Shown here one piece after another: positions 10,529 through 22,389 of a stretch of DNA of 42,032 nt. The position numbers and the translations under genes are program-made. Location of the stretch: contig DAIDMQ010000026.1 of the NCBI GenBank assembly GCA_027448945.1, forward strand, positions 1 to 42,032, in the 5' to 3' direction. Origin of the DNA: Gallionellaceae bacterium (GTDB lineage: Bacteria > Pseudomonadota > Gammaproteobacteria > Burkholderiales > Gallionellaceae). The notes under the pieces were generated by a model. It had not been told where the DNA came from. It saw only the letters and a program-made list of their open reading frames with translations, and ran no database searches. Each line of letters opens with the position of its first letter. The stretch's first letter is position 1.

Positions 10529-11421
10529 TTCAACAAGGTTGGTGGTCGCCAGTGTGCTACTGCCCACGCTAAAATCTCATTTACCTGGTACGTTCTCAAT
10601 GCAACCGGGGGGTGTTGCCCCAAAAATATCAGGGCTTCACATAAGGTGGCTGAGACATTTTTCTTGCTGATAGCGGTGGCCAGTGTCTGTTTACTGAGCT
10701 TCTCGCCTTGGCTATTGGTGACGACGGGTAGATGCATATAGCTAGGCGTGGCTAATCCCAATAGTTTATGCAGATGTATCTGACGAGGTGTCGAGAGCAA
10801 TAGGTCTGCACCGCGCACGATGTGGTTGATGTCTTGGTATGCATCATCTACGACGACTGCCAACTGATAAGCGAAATATCCATCTGCACGCTTAACGATG
10901 AAATCACCGACCTCGTGCTCTAAATCTTGACTTATATGACCTTGGATTGCATCTGTAAAAGCTATCACATTTTGATGTGTGCGAACTCGCCAAGCCTTGG
11001 CATCACGGCCTGCTGGTATGCCATTGCGGCATGTACCCGGATAGACAGGCCCCTCAATGCCAAGCAAGGCTGAGTCAGCGATTTCTTTACGTGTGCAACA
11101 ACAGGGATAGGCATGTTGGTTCAACTGCAAAACTTGTAAAGCCTCTTCATAGATCGAGGTGCGTTGACTTTGCAAGATGATCGCCTCATCGCTATGCAAG
11201 CCATAGATATCCAGAGTGCGCAGGATATCATCTACAGCCACTGCTGAGCATCGTGGTGTATCCAGATCTTCTACACGGACTAGCCAAATACCGTTATTAG
11301 ACTTGGCATCCAAGTAGCTGCCTAAGGCGGCTACGAGCGATCCAAAGTGTAAGGGGCCAGTCGGAGAGGGGGCAAAGCGGCCCCTATAAAGCTGATTAGG
11401 CGGGGATAATTTCTTCTTCAA
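10525..11421 (-). CDS. gluQ: Glutamyl-Q tRNA(Asp) synthetase
   Basis: A truncated glutamyl-tRNA synthetase paralogue that attaches glutamate to queuosine in tRNA(Asp). Visible are the N-terminal [16 protein letters not shown] with the HIGH-type motif, the zinc-site cysteines in YPCCCTRKE and YPGTCRNG, and the KMSKS-like GEKLSKQ. The anticodon-binding domain of GluRS is absent, as expected. The reading frame is open well into clpA, but the TTG at 11421 gives 298 residues, matches the family and has AAGGTTGAG upstream. The gene would then overlap the end of clpA by 26 bases, suggesting coupled translation. The start is inference. Confidence 0.93.
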   Translation of the reverse strand: MKKKLSPPNQLYRGRFAPSPTGPLHFGSLVAALGSYLDAKSNNGIWLVRVEDLDTPRCSAVAVDDILRTLDIYGLHSDEAIILQSQRTSIYEEALQVLQLNQHAYPCCCTRKEIADSALLGIEGPVYPGTCRNGIPAGRDAKAWRVRTHQNVIAFTDAIQGHISQDLEHEVGDFIVKRADGYFAYQLAVVVDDAYQDINHIVRGADLLLSTPRQIHLHKLLGLATPSYMHLPVVTNSQGEKLSKQTLATAISKKNVSATLCEALIFLGQHPPVALRTYQVNEILAWAVAHWRPPTLLN

Positions 11422-13639
11422 ATGAAAGCTCAACCTTACCGTCTTTGATATCAACTGTGACTTTACCGCCGTTCGCCAACTTACCGAACAGCAGTTCATC
11501 CGCCAACGCAGAGCGTATGGTGTCTTGTATCAAGCGCGACATCGGGCGTGCACCCATCTTGGGGTCAAAGCCATGCTTACCCAGATAATCCTTTAGCGCA
11601 TCCGTAAACACCGCGTCGACCTTCTTGTCATGTAACTGTTCTTCTAGTTGCATCAGGAATTTGTCGACCACCCGCAGGATGACTTCGTGATCCAAAGGTG
11701 AGAAGGAAATCACCGCATCTAGACGGTTGCGGAATTCGGGTGTGAAAGTGCGTTTGATGTCAGCCATCTCATCGCCGCTAGTGCTGCTTTGCGTGAAGCC
11801 CATATTGCCTTTGTTCAAGGCTTCCGCGCCCGCGTTGGTGGTCATGATGATGACTACATTGCGAAAGTCAGCCTTGCGACCGTTATTGTCAGTGAGTGTG
11901 CCGTGATCCATAACTTGCAACAAAATATTGAAGATATCGGGATGCGCTTTTTCGATTTCATCCAACAATAAAACCGAGTGTGGTTGTTTGCTGATCGCTT
12001 CGGTGAGCAAGCCACCTTGGTCAAATCCTACATAGCCCGGTGGCGCACCAATCAAGCGCGAAACGGCATGACGCTCCATGTATTCGGACATATCGAAGCG
12101 ATGCAGCGGCATGCCCATGCTATACGCCAATTGACGTGCAACCTCGGTCTTGCCGACGCCCGTAGGGCCTGAGAACAAGAAACTACCAATAGGTTTCTGC
12201 GGGTTGCCCAAACCACTACGAGACATTTTGATTGCAGTCGCCAACGCATCTATCGCCTTGTTTTGGCCGAACACCACAGCCTTCAAATCGCGGTCTAGTG
12301 TTTTGAGTGTATTGCGATCATCACTTGATACAGTGCGAGGTGGGATGCGCGCAATCTTGGAAATAATCTCCTCAATCTCGTGTTTGCCTATGAGTCTTTT
12401 TTGTTTGGATTTGGGTAGAACCCGTTGTGCCGCACCTGCTTCATCCAATACGTCTATCGCTTTATCAGGCAGATGTCTGTCGGTGATGTAGCGCGCAGAG
12501 AGTTCGGCCGCGCTGGTGATCGCTGCGGCACTGTACTTCACACTGTGATGTTCTTCGAAACGCGATTTGAGCCCTTTCAGAATAGCGATGGTCTGTTCCA
12601 CGCTAGGCTCAGGCACATCAACTTTCTGGAAGCGACGTGACAGGGCGTGGTCTTTTTCAAAAATGCCTCTGTATTCTTGGTACGTGGTCGCGCCTATGCA
12701 TTTCAGCGTGCCGTTGGATAAAGCAGGTTTAAGCAGATTTGATGCATCCATCGTGCCGCCTGAGGCTGCACCTGCACCTATCATAGTGTGAATCTCGTCT
12801 ATGAATAATATCGCGCCTGGCATGTCGTTGAGTTCTTTCAGCACGGCTTTAAGACGCTGCTCGAAGTCGCCACGGTACTTGGTGCCGGCTAGCAATGATC
12901 CCATATCCAGAGAGTAAATACGCGCAACTTTTAAGATATCGGGTACATCGTCCTCGACAATACGGCGCGCCAAACCTTCAGCGATAGCAGTCTTACCTAC
13001 GCCAGCCTCACCTACAAGAAGAGGATTGTTTTTGCGACGACGGCACAATGTCTGGATGACACGCTCAAGTTCCAGATCGCGGCCTATCAGCGGATCTATC
13101 TTGCCAGCTAAAGCATGTGCATTCAGGTCCAAGGTATAGTTCTTCAGTGCGCTGTCATCCGAGCTAGGTGCAGGAATCTCGGTAGGTGTGGTTGTTGCAG
13201 GCTGCTCATCTGCGCTGCCGCCATTCACCAAAAGATTGATGACATCTAAACGATTAACACCGCGATCAGTTAGAAAGTGCACTGCATGGGAATCTTTCTC
13301 GCCAAACATCGCGGCAAGAATGTTCGCACCAGAAACTTCCTTCTTGTTGGCTGACTGTACGTGCAGGATGGCACGTTGTATCACGCGTTGGAATCCGACT
13401 GTAGGTTGGGTGTCGGCTTCGCCATTACCGGGAATGACCGGTGTATGACTGTAGATGAACTCGTTAACCACTGCGCGTAACTCTTCAATGTCCACTTTGC
13501 AGGCACGCAAAATCTGTGCAGCGGATGCGTTATCCAGCATCGCCAATAGTAAATGTTCGACCGTGATGAACTCGTGGCGTTTTTGTCTGGCGGAGACAAA
13601 GGCCATGTGCAAACTGACTTCCAATTCTTGGGCGATCAT
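11396..13639 (-). CDS. clpA: ATP-dependent Clp protease ATP-binding subunit ClpA
   Basis: Hexameric AAA+ unfoldase that feeds substrates to ClpP and takes N-end-rule substrates from ClpS. The start at 13639 gives 747 residues and has GGAGG 8 bases upstream; the longer open frame into clpS is not used. An N-terminal Clp repeat domain ([14 protein letters not shown] onward) is followed by AAA modules with Walker A GEAGVGKT and GPTGVGKT. The tripeptide MGF in the second module takes the place of the IGL/IGF ClpP-docking loop. It lies one base after clpS, forming an operon with it. No clpP is present in this window. Confidence 0.96.
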   Translation of the reverse strand: MIAQELEVSLHMAFVSARQKRHEFITVEHLLLAMLDNASAAQILRACKVDIEELRAVVNEFIYSHTPVIPGNGEADTQPTVGFQRVIQRAILHVQSANKKEVSGANILAAMFGEKDSHAVHFLTDRGVNRLDVINLLVNGGSADEQPATTTPTEIPAPSSDDSALKNYTLDLNAHALAGKIDPLIGRDLELERVIQTLCRRRKNNPLLVGEAGVGKTAIAEGLARRIVEDDVPDILKVARIYSLDMGSLLAGTKYRGDFEQRLKAVLKELNDMPGAILFIDEIHTMIGAGAASGGTMDASNLLKPALSNGTLKCIGATTYQEYRGIFEKDHALSRRFQKVDVPEPSVEQTIAILKGLKSRFEEHHSVKYSAAAITSAAELSARYITDRHLPDKAIDVLDEAGAAQRVLPKSKQKRLIGKHEIEEIISKIARIPPRTVSSDDRNTLKTLDRDLKAVVFGQNKAIDALATAIKMSRSGLGNPQKPIGSFLFSGPTGVGKTEVARQLAYSMGMPLHRFDMSEYMERHAVSRLIGAPPGYVGFDQGGLLTEAISKQPHSVLLLDEIEKAHPDIFNILLQVMDHGTLTDNNGRKADFRNVVIIMTTNAGAEALNKGNMGFTQSSTSGDEMADIKRTFTPEFRNRLDAVISFSPLDHEVILRVVDKFLMQLEEQLHDKKVDAVFTDALKDYLGKHGFDPKMGARPMSRLIQDTIRSALADELLFGKLANGGKVTVDIKDGKVELSFEEEIIPA

Positions 13640-13640
13640 T

Positions 13641-13949
13641 TCAATTTTCCTCCATGCCGCATCGTAGCGGATGCTCATGCTGTTTAGCAAATTCTGTGAC
13701 TTGAGCGATTTTCGATTCTGCAACATCTCTAGTATAGACGCCACATACCGCAGAGCCCTCGGCATGTACTTTGAGCATCACTACTTGTGCTCGTTCAAGA
13801 TTCATCGCAAAGAATTTTTGCAATACTTCAATGACGAACTCCATTGTCGTGTAATCGTCATTGAATAGAATTACTTTGTACATCTGTGGCGGCCTTGATT
13901 TCGTCCGCTCCGGCGCTAATACGTTACTGCTTTGGTGTTTAGTCGGCAT
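13641..13949 (-). CDS. clpS: ATP-dependent Clp protease adaptor ClpS
   Basis: Adaptor that recognises destabilising N-terminal residues and delivers those proteins to ClpA. The 102-residue protein has a short variable N-terminus and the conserved core [19 protein letters not shown] (about 25-43), which holds the N-degron pocket, then [19 protein letters not shown]. It is immediately upstream of clpA and separated from it by one base, the standard arrangement. AGAGAA precedes the ATG. Confidence 0.97.
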   Translation of the reverse strand: MPTKHQSSNVLAPERTKSRPPQMYKVILFNDDYTTMEFVIEVLQKFFAMNLERAQVVMLKVHAEGSAVCGVYTRDVAESKIAQVTEFAKQHEHPLRCGMEEN

Positions 13950-14035
13950 GAAATTCTCTAATCAGCTTGGTTGTATGTGTTTATGGGGGATTGCGGGGAT
14001 TTTTTCAAGAGCGCGAAGAATTTTGCATTTATTGC

Positions 14036-14052
14036 TTGACGAGTTGCGTCAA
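14036..14052. promoter_or_regulatory. Palindrome in the clpS/cspA divergent region
   Basis: TTGACG (14036-14041) and CGTCAA (14047-14052) form a perfect inverted repeat with a 5-base spacer. Each arm reads as a near-consensus -35 hexamer on its own strand. On the + strand TAAAAA lies 18 bases on (14060-14065), a possible -10 for cspA. The rest of the 229-base gap (13950-14178) holds the long cspA leader, typical of cold-shock genes. Confidence 0.4.
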
Positions 14053-14178
14053 ACCAAGGTAAAAAGCGAGCTGGTGTTTGAATCAAAGTATCTGCAGTAC
14101 TGGTATTGCCGTGTGCGGTCTTAGACTCAAACAGTTTCGCGGGGGTTTTCTCCGTTTTTATAGTAAGGAAGTAATCAC

Positions 14179-14382
14179 ATGGCAACTGGTACAGTTAAAT
14201 GGTTCAACGATGCAAAAGGCTTCGGTTTCATCACTCCTGATGATGGCAGCGAAGATTTGTTTGCTCACTTTTCTGCGATCAACATGAGCGGGTTCAAATC
14301 ACTCAAAGAAGGTCAAAAAGTGACCTTTGAAGTTGTACAAGGCCCTAAGGGTAAGCAAGCTTCTAACATCCAAGCTCCTTAA
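14179..14382 (+). CDS. cspA: Cold-shock protein (CspA family)
   Basis: Small single-stranded nucleic-acid-binding protein acting as an RNA chaperone. The 67 residues form one cold-shock domain with KGFGFI (RNP1-like) and DLFAHF (RNP2-like) motifs. TAAGGAAG precedes the ATG. It is monocistronic, with a leader of over 100 bases and a terminator after it. The symbol is used in the family sense; which csp paralogue it is cannot be told. Confidence 0.95.
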   Translation: MATGTVKWFNDAKGFGFITPDDGSEDLFAHFSAINMSGFKSLKEGQKVTFEVVQGPKGKQASNIQAP

Positions 14383-14401
14383 TTAGGACTGTTGTTGGCT
14401 T

Positions 14402-14432
14402 AAAGCCCGCCGCGTATGTGGTGGGCTTTTTT
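14402..14432 (+). terminator. Terminator of cspA
   Basis: A 10-bp stem (14404-14413 with 14418-14427, two G-U pairs) and 4-base loop followed by TTTTTTA. Confidence 0.9.
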
Positions 14433-14473
14433 ATCGCCCATACGTTGTGTGCTGCTGAAAATAAGTCGCACAC

Positions 14474-14506
14474 AAAAAAGCCCCGCTAATATCCATCTGG
14501 GCTTTT
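14474..14506 (-). terminator. Terminator of icd
   Basis: Read on the minus strand, an 8-bp stem AAAAGCCC/GGGCTTTT with a loop of about 15 bases is followed by a T-run. It lies about 20 bases after the icd stop. Confidence 0.75.
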
Positions 14507-14523
14507 CATTTCAGGCTGATAGA

Positions 14524-16776
<2,253 letters not shown>

Positions 16777-16790
16777 TCAGTGGGCAGTCG

Positions 16791-16804
16791 CGGTAATATC
16801 ACCG
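16791..16804. promoter_or_regulatory. Near-palindrome in the icd/rluE divergent gap
   Basis: CGGTAATATCACCG is a 14-base imperfect palindrome with one mismatched pair, lying between the divergent icd and pseudouridine synthase starts. It could be an operator, but no regulator is identified. Confidence 0.3.
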
Positions 16805-16827
16805 CTCAATCTCGAATTTGGAATCGT

Positions 16828-17370
16828 ATGGGAAGTCTATTGCTGTTCAACAAACCGTTTGGCGTTATCTGCCAATTCAGTCGTGATGGTGTACATCCAA
16901 CGCTCGCTGATTATATCGCGCTTCCCGAGTTTTATCCTGCTGGGCGGCTTGATACGGACAGCGAAGGTCTACTGGTGTTGACCGATGATGGCATGTTGCA
17001 ACACCGTATCACAGACCCTAAGCATAAATTGGCCAAGACCTACTGGGTGCAAGTGGAAGGGGTGCCTGATCCGTCAGCGCTGGAAGAACTACGTAAAGGA
17101 GTGATGCTAAAGGACGGCATGACGTTGCCAGCAGAAGCAGAATTGATCGCCGAGCCTGCGCAAATGTGGCCGCGCGATCCGCCTATACGTGAACGTAAAG
17201 CGATACCCACCAGTTGGCTCGCGCTGACCATAAGAGAAGGCCGTAACCGACAAGTGCGACGTATGACGGCAGCAATCGGTTTTCCTACCCTACGTTTGGT
17301 ACGCTATCGAATCGGTGAATGGTCGCTGGATAGTTTGGAGCTTGGTCAGTGGCGTATGGTGCAGGTATAG
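16828..17370 (+). CDS. rluE: Ribosomal large subunit pseudouridine synthase, RluE type
   Basis: Isomerises a uridine in 23S rRNA. The protein opens [14 protein letters not shown] and has the catalytic loop [18 protein letters not shown] with the active-site aspartate, then GRNRQVRRM, the C-terminal RsuA/RluE-family motif. There is no S4 domain, as in RluE. The ATG at 16828 gives 180 residues; a GTG at 16765 would add 21 residues of non-family sequence. The RluE assignment rather than another short RsuA-family member is by length and motifs. Confidence 0.88.
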   Translation: MGSLLLFNKPFGVICQFSRDGVHPTLADYIALPEFYPAGRLDTDSEGLLVLTDDGMLQHRITDPKHKLAKTYWVQVEGVPDPSALEELRKGVMLKDGMTLPAEAELIAEPAQMWPRDPPIRERKAIPTSWLALTIREGRNRQVRRMTAAIGFPTLRLVRYRIGEWSLDSLELGQWRMVQV

Positions 17371-17382
17371 GTGAGGATTGCG

Positions 17383-17411
17383 TTGACAAAATTCTGAGTG
17401 AATCTTACTTT
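17383..17411 (+). promoter_or_regulatory. Promoter for the small exported protein
   Basis: A perfect TTGACA (17383-17388) is followed 17 bases later by TACTTT (17406-17411). It lies 36 bases before the start of the next gene. Confidence 0.5.
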
Positions 17412-17446
17412 GTTCGACATTATGTGATTGAGAAAGCGAGTCTACG

Positions 17447-17785
17447 ATGAAAATTTTACGTGTGATGCTAATGGTCTTCGCTTTGTTCTCTGCAAGTTAC
17501 GCGCTGGAGAGTTATGCGCGGACGGAAGCGTCGCCCGTTATCTTGAACAAGCACCTTGCCAAACTATTAGGAACCTGGACAAGTGCCGAGGGAGATGTGA
17601 CTTTCAAGAGCAATGGAACCCTAGTGTACAAAGGGCGTAAGAATTACTGTGCCATCGCGCAGGGCACTATACAGATCAGTAAGAATAAAGTTACACAGAT
17701 ACTGCCGTACCGCTACCTGGACGGAAAACTAGTTATCACCGATAAGGGTGTGGAAACTACTTATACCCGTGTATTCGAGCCATGA
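17447..17785 (+). CDS. Small exported protein of unknown function
   Basis: A 112-residue protein with a classical signal peptide: basic start MKILR, a hydrophobic core of about 14 residues and a likely cleavage after SYA near residue 24. The mature part of about 88 residues reads like a small beta-rich domain (LGTWTSAEGDVTFKSNGTLVYKG), similar in style to lipocalin-like or META-type domains that begin G-x-W, but no family can be assigned. It has its own promoter and a shared bidirectional terminator, so it is monocistronic. It probably acts in the periplasm. One cysteine is present in the mature part. Confidence 0.8.
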   Translation: MKILRVMLMVFALFSASYALESYARTEASPVILNKHLAKLLGTWTSAEGDVTFKSNGTLVYKGRKNYCAIAQGTIQISKNKVTQILPYRYLDGKLVITDKGVETTYTRVFEP

Positions 17786-17829
17786 GGCACGACTCGATTG
17801 TCGGTAATCGCTGATGCCATGTGTGCACC

Positions 17830-17861
17830 AATAAAGAACCCGCCTAAGCGGGTTCTTTATT
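17830..17861. terminator. Bidirectional terminator
   Basis: A perfect 14-bp stem (17830-17843 with 17848-17861) and 4-base loop with A-run and T-run on the two sides. It sits between the convergent exported-protein gene and the DEAD-box helicase gene and serves both. Confidence 0.93.
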
Positions 17862-17868
17862 GGCTGCT

Positions 17869-19383
17869 TTAACGACCTCTATGCACGTTCTTCTTGGGAG
17901 AGAACAGCGCTGGTTGTGGCATGGCTTGATGTCGTGCTGCCTCGGATAGATGTTTGTTATCTACTGTAGTCTTTGCGGGCGTGCGCGGTTTGCCAGCAGC
18001 TTGTCCGGTACGAACTTGAGGATCACGCGGTTGGGCTTGTCCAGTGCGTGCGGCTTGAGCATCGCGTGGTGGACGTGGTTGGGCTGCTGCGCCGTTACGC
18101 GGCGCAGCAGTGTTAGTGCGAGGGCTAGCGTTGCGGGCAGCGGGTTTGCTGTTGCCACCTCGACGTTGACCTTGCGGAGGGCGCGGTGCACGGGGTGCTT
18201 CAGCAGGGATATTCGTGGGGGCGACGAAACTCTCGATGCTGACACGCGGGATCTGCATCTTGATCAGACGTTCGATGTTCTTCAGATGCAAGGCCTCTTC
18301 ATTGTCGACCAGAGAGATCGCTGCGCCATTGCTGCCTGCACGTCCGGTACGGCCGATACGATGCACATAATCCTCGGGTACATTGGGTAATTCGAAATTG
18401 ACCACGTGGGGCAGCATGTCGATGTCCAAACCTCGCGCCGCGATGTCAGTGGCGACCAGTACAGGCAAGCTGCCATCCTTGAATTGTGCCAAGGCCTTGG
18501 TGCGTGCAGATTGGCTCTTGTTACCGTGAATCGCGGCCGCAGGGATGCCGTCACCAACCAGTTTCTCGGCCAATCGATTTGCGCCGTGTTTGGTGCGAGT
18601 AAATACCAACACTTGCTTCCAGTCGTTGTGCTTGATCAGATGCGACAGCAGATGACTCTTCAACTTTTGCGGAATCATATGCACGCTCTGCGACACCAGT
18701 TCGGATGTTGTGTTGCGGCGAGCCACCTCGACGAAGCCTGGGTTATGCAACAGTCCATCTGCGAGGGTTTTGATTTCATCGGAGAACGTTGCCGAGAACA
18801 GCAGGTTTTGGCGTTGCTTGGGCAACAGGGCGAGTATTTTGCGGATGTCACGGATGAAGCCCATGTCCAGCATGCGATCTGCTTCGTCCAGTACCAATAT
18901 CTCCACGCCCGATAAGTCCAGCGTCTTTTGACCTATATGGTCAAGCAAGCGTCCTGGTGTCGCGACTAATATATCGATTTGGCTGCGCAGCGCTTTGATC
19001 TGCGGATTGACATTCACACCGCCAAACATACACATCGATTTGAAAGGCATATATTTGCCGTAAGTCTGTACTGACTCCTCCACTTGGGCAGCGAGTTCGC
19101 GTGTGGGTGTCAGGATCAGGCAGCGTGGTTTTCCGGGGCGCGGATTGGCGGCTGGTTTTTCATTGAGGCGGTGCAAAATAGGCAGGGTGAAGCCGGCGGT
19201 CTTGCCGGTGCCAGTCTGTGCGCCTGCAAGCAGGTCGCCGCCAGCCAAAACCAAAGGTATGGCTTGAGCCTGTACTGGGGTGGGAGTGGTGTAACCAGCT
19301 TCGCTGATCGCGCGTAATAAGGGGGCTGCTAGATTTAAACTGGCAAAAGTCATTTCTTGAGGGACTTGGGATACTGGTGACAA
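17869..19383 (-). CDS. rhlE: DEAD-box RNA helicase, RhlE type
   Basis: ATP-dependent RNA helicase of the RhlE group, linked to ribosome maturation and RNA turnover. Of 504 residues, the first 370 carry the helicase core: Q motif [40 protein letters not shown], and HRIGRTGR. The C-terminal 120 residues are a low-complexity Arg/Pro/Ala/Gln tail containing repeated RTGQA, likely RNA-binding. The start is a TTG at 19383, chosen over the ATG at 19353 because AGGAG lies 6 bases upstream of the TTG. Confidence 0.94.
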   Translation of the reverse strand: MSPVSQVPQEMTFASLNLAAPLLRAISEAGYTTPTPVQAQAIPLVLAGGDLLAGAQTGTGKTAGFTLPILHRLNEKPAANPRPGKPRCLILTPTRELAAQVEESVQTYGKYMPFKSMCMFGGVNVNPQIKALRSQIDILVATPGRLLDHIGQKTLDLSGVEILVLDEADRMLDMGFIRDIRKILALLPKQRQNLLFSATFSDEIKTLADGLLHNPGFVEVARRNTTSELVSQSVHMIPQKLKSHLLSHLIKHNDWKQVLVFTRTKHGANRLAEKLVGDGIPAAAIHGNKSQSARTKALAQFKDGSLPVLVATDIAARGLDIDMLPHVVNFELPNVPEDYVHRIGRTGRAGSNGAAISLVDNEEALHLKNIERLIKMQIPRVSIESFVAPTNIPAEAPRAPRPPQGQRRGGNSKPAARNASPRTNTAAPRNGAAAQPRPPRDAQAARTGQAQPRDPQVRTGQAAGKPRTPAKTTVDNKHLSEAARHQAMPQPALFSPKKNVHRGR

Positions 19384-19494
19384 AGGCTACTCCTGCGACA
19401 GTCTGCTGCTGGGTGCAGCACCAATCGAGACAGACGAATAAGATTAATAAGTGAGATTACAATGAGCCGCTGCGCTGATTGGAGTGCGCAGGGT

Positions 19495-19661
19495 GGCGCA
19501 TTATACCTGTATATGGGCAGCATATTCTGGCGAGTCTAAAAGTAGGGTTGGGACTGGGTGTCGATAGGGATGCGGATTTAAGACAAATTTAGGGTGAGCT
19601 ACTTGTTGTTGGGAGCTGCTGCAACGCTGCGCTATCAGCGCGTGCTCAGGTATAATGCGCC
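19495..19661. promoter_or_regulatory. Divergent -10 regions sharing a 15-base sequence
   Basis: The 307-base gap between rhlE and fmdB contains CAGGTATAATGCGCC at 19647-19661 on the + strand and an identical copy on the minus strand at 19509-19495. Each contains a perfect TATAAT pointing at its gene, so these are likely -10 elements for fmdB and rhlE. Neither has a good -35 hexamer 17 bases upstream. Nothing else was recognised in the gap. Confidence 0.6.
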
Positions 19662-19690
19662 CCTTTGAATTTAACTAACAGGGAGTCGTT

Positions 19691-19936
19691 ATGCCTATTT
19701 ATGCATATGGCTGCACTAGTTGCGGCGCACAAAAAGATGTCATGCAAAAGATGAGTGATGCACCACTTACAGCTTGTCCTGAGTGCGGCAAGGAGACTTT
19801 TGCCAAGCAGGTCACTGCTGCGGGCTTCCAGCTGAAGGGTAATGGATATTACGTGACTGACTTTAAGAACGGTAGCGGCTCCAAACAGGCATGCCCACCT
19901 TGTGCGTCATCGGGTTCTTGCCCGGTCGCAGGCTAA
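19691..19936 (+). CDS. FmdB-family zinc ribbon protein
   Basis: An 81-residue protein with the N-terminal zinc ribbon of the FmdB/CxxC_CxxC_SSSS family: MPIYAYGCTSCGAQKD with CTSC and then CPEC. A short C-terminal extension has a further CPPC. FmdB was first named as a regulator of formamidase, but the widespread family has no settled role. In many betaproteobacteria it precedes a DUF502 gene and aspS, as it does here, with a 9-base gap. It is the first gene of a nine-gene + strand run. Confidence 0.93.
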   Translation: MPIYAYGCTSCGAQKDVMQKMSDAPLTACPECGKETFAKQVTAAGFQLKGNGYYVTDFKNGSGSKQACPPCASSGSCPVAG

Positions 19937-19945
19937 GCGCACAGC

Positions 19946-20566
19946 ATGAAAAAATACTTTATTACCGGTCTGTTGGTTTGGGTGCCTCTGGGCATCACGG
20001 TATGGGTGCTGAACCTAACCATCTCTACGATGGATCAGACGCTGTTGCTGTTGCCGCATAGCTGGCAGCCTGACAACTTGTTGCCCTTCCATATCCCGGG
20101 TCTGGGTGTCATTTTGACGCTGGCGGTGGTGGGTATCACCGGTTTGTTGATGCGCAATGTGTTGGGTCAGATCATCTTGCGTTACTGGGAGGGTGTGTTG
20201 TTGCATATCCCTTTCGTCAATACGATCTACAAAGGCGTAAAACAGGTCAGCGACACACTGCTTTCAGGCAATGGAAATTCCTTCCGTAAAGTGTTGTTGG
20301 TGCGTTACCCGCATCCGGAAGCCTGGTCGCTGGCGTTTCAGACCAGCGTGCCAGGTGAAGTGATTGCGCAATTCAATGATCGATATGTGGCGGTCTTTAT
20401 TCCCACTACCCCCAGTCCCGTCAACGGTTTCTATTTCTTTGTGCGCAAGGAAGACACCATAGAGCTGGATATGACCGTGGACGTGGCTTTGCGATCTATC
20501 GTATCGATGGGGGTTGCAGCCGGCGCAGACACTATCATGCAAAAAGCTTTCATCTCAAATACTTAA
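19946..20566 (+). CDS. DUF502 family membrane protein
   Basis: A 206-residue inner-membrane protein with two hydrophobic segments, about 5-27 ([19 protein letters not shown]) and about 51-74 ([19 protein letters not shown]), then a soluble domain with [19 protein letters not shown] and [16 protein letters not shown]. These are hallmarks of the DUF502 family, whose function is not established. It lies between fmdB and aspS, 23 bases before aspS, a conserved betaproteobacterial neighbourhood. Confidence 0.93.
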   Translation: MKKYFITGLLVWVPLGITVWVLNLTISTMDQTLLLLPHSWQPDNLLPFHIPGLGVILTLAVVGITGLLMRNVLGQIILRYWEGVLLHIPFVNTIYKGVKQVSDTLLSGNGNSFRKVLLVRYPHPEAWSLAFQTSVPGEVIAQFNDRYVAVFIPTTPSPVNGFYFFVRKEDTIELDMTVDVALRSIVSMGVAAGADTIMQKAFISNT

Positions 20567-20589
20567 TAATTTATTTTCATCATCAAGAC

Positions 20590-22386
20590 ATGCGTACACA
20601 TTACTGCGGTTTACTTAACACCGATCAACTAGACCAGACCGTGAGCATCTGCGGTTGGGCGCACCGTCGCCGTGACCACGGCGGGGTAATCTTCATCGAC
20701 CTGCGCGACCGCGAAGGCTTGGCGCAAGTGGTTTGCGATCCGGATCGCGCCGATATGTTCAAGATCGCCGAATCCGTGCGTAGCGAATTCGTATTACGTA
20801 TCACGGGTAAGGTTCGCCGTCGTCCCGCAGGTACCACGAATTCGAACATTACCAGTGGTGAGATCGAAATTCTCTGTCATGAGATCGAGGTGTTGAATAC
20901 CGCAGTGACCCCGCCATTTCAGTTGGATGATGAAAATATCTCCGAGAACGTGCGTCTGACAAATCGCGTGATCGACCTGCGCCGTCCGCAGATGCAAAAG
21001 AACATGATGCTGCGTTACAAAGTGGCGATGTCATTCCGCCGCTTTTTGGATAGTCGCGGCTTCATTGACATCGAAACGCCGATGCTAACCAAGTCTACGC
21101 CCGAAGGCGCGCGCGATTACCTTGTGCCGTCTCGTGTGCATCCCGGCGAATTTTTTGCGTTGCCGCAATCGCCGCAGTTGTTCAAGCAAATGCTGATGGT
21201 CGCGGGTTTTGATCGTTACTACCAAATCACAAAATGTTTCCGCGATGAGGATTTGCGTGCCGACCGTCAACCTGAGTTCACCCAAGTCGATATCGAGACT
21301 TCATTCCTAAATGAAACGCAAATCACTGCGCTGACGGAAGAGTTGATCCGTACCGTGTTCAAAGAGGCGATGGATGTGGATTTGCCCAATCCTTTCCCGC
21401 GCATGAGCTATCAAGAAGCGATGGCGCGTTTTGGTTCGGATAAACCGGATATGCGCGTGACATTGGAATTGACCGAGGTCACGGATGCCTTGAAAGACGT
21501 GGCATTCAAGGTATTTTCGGGTGTGGCAAATTCGGCGAACGGTCGCGTCGCAGCTTTGCGCGTACCCGGTGGCGCGGCGTTCACGCGCGGCGAGATTGAT
21601 GAGTACACCAAGTTCGTTGGCATCTACGGCGCGAAGGGCTTGGCTTACATCAAGGTCAACGACATCACGCAACTGAACGAAACGGGTTTGCAATCGCCTA
21701 TCGTGAAGAACCTCCACGAAGCCGCGTTGAAGACCATCATCGAACGTACCGGCGCGCAAAATGGCGACATTATTTTCTTCGGTGCGGATAAAGAAAAGAT
21801 TGTCAACGATGCCATCGGCGCGCTGCGTAGCAAAATCGGTCACGAGAAAAAACATGTGGCGGGCGACAAGTGGAAGCCATTGTGGGTGGTTGATTTTCCC
21901 ATGTTTGAATACGACGAAGAAGGCAAGCGTTGGAATGCCTGTCACCATCCTTTCACCGCGCCCAAAGATGAACACTTGGCGCTCTTGGAAACTGATCCGG
22001 GCAAGTGCCTGGCGAAGGCTTACGATTTGGCTTTGAACGGTTGGGAATTGGGCGGTGGTTCAGTGCGTATCCACAAAGCTGACGTTCAATCGCAAGTGTT
22101 CCGCGCGCTCAACATCGGCGCGGAAGAGGCGCAGCTCAAGTTTGGCTTCCTGCTCGACGCGCTGCAATACGGCGCGCCGCCGCATGGTGGCCTGGCTTTC
22201 GGTTTGGATCGTATCGTCACCATGATGACCGGTGCCGAATCGATACGCGACGTGATCGCCTTCCCCAAGACCCAGCGCGCGCAATGTTTGTTGACGCAAG
22301 CGCCGTCGGCAGTGGACGAGAAGCAACTGCGTGAACTACATATCCGTCTGCGTCAGCCAGCGCCGACAGAAACGCCGAAAGAGTAA
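20590..22386 (+). CDS. aspS: Aspartyl-tRNA synthetase
   Basis: Class II synthetase charging tRNA(Asp). The 598 residues show the N-terminal OB-fold anticodon-binding domain ([23 protein letters not shown]), motif 2 ([20 protein letters not shown]), the bacterial GAD insertion domain and C-terminal motif 3 ([14 protein letters not shown]). The length is normal for the bacterial type. Whether the enzyme also charges tRNA(Asn) cannot be told from the window. The next gene, mrr, starts 3 bases after its stop. Confidence 0.97.
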   Translation: MRTHYCGLLNTDQLDQTVSICGWAHRRRDHGGVIFIDLRDREGLAQVVCDPDRADMFKIAESVRSEFVLRITGKVRRRPAGTTNSNITSGEIEILCHEIEVLNTAVTPPFQLDDENISENVRLTNRVIDLRRPQMQKNMMLRYKVAMSFRRFLDSRGFIDIETPMLTKSTPEGARDYLVPSRVHPGEFFALPQSPQLFKQMLMVAGFDRYYQITKCFRDEDLRADRQPEFTQVDIETSFLNETQITALTEELIRTVFKEAMDVDLPNPFPRMSYQEAMARFGSDKPDMRVTLELTEVTDALKDVAFKVFSGVANSANGRVAALRVPGGAAFTRGEIDEYTKFVGIYGAKGLAYIKVNDITQLNETGLQSPIVKNLHEAALKTIIERTGAQNGDIIFFGADKEKIVNDAIGALRSKIGHEKKHVAGDKWKPLWVVDFPMFEYDEEGKRWNACHHPFTAPKDEHLALLETDPGKCLAKAYDLALNGWELGGGSVRIHKADVQSQVFRALNIGAEEAQLKFGFLLDALQYGAPPHGGLAFGLDRIVTMMTGAESIRDVIAFPKTQRAQCLLTQAPSAVDEKQLRELHIRLRQPAPTETPKE

Positions 22387-22389
22387 CAC

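Noticed and set aside
13640..13765. A longer ClpA start giving 789 residues
   Set aside because: The extra 42 residues overlap clpS in another frame and do not resemble ClpA; GGAGG fits the start at 13639.
21307..21975. A 222-codon open frame antisense to aspS
   Set aside because: It lies wholly within aspS and has no family features; a shadow of biased codon use.
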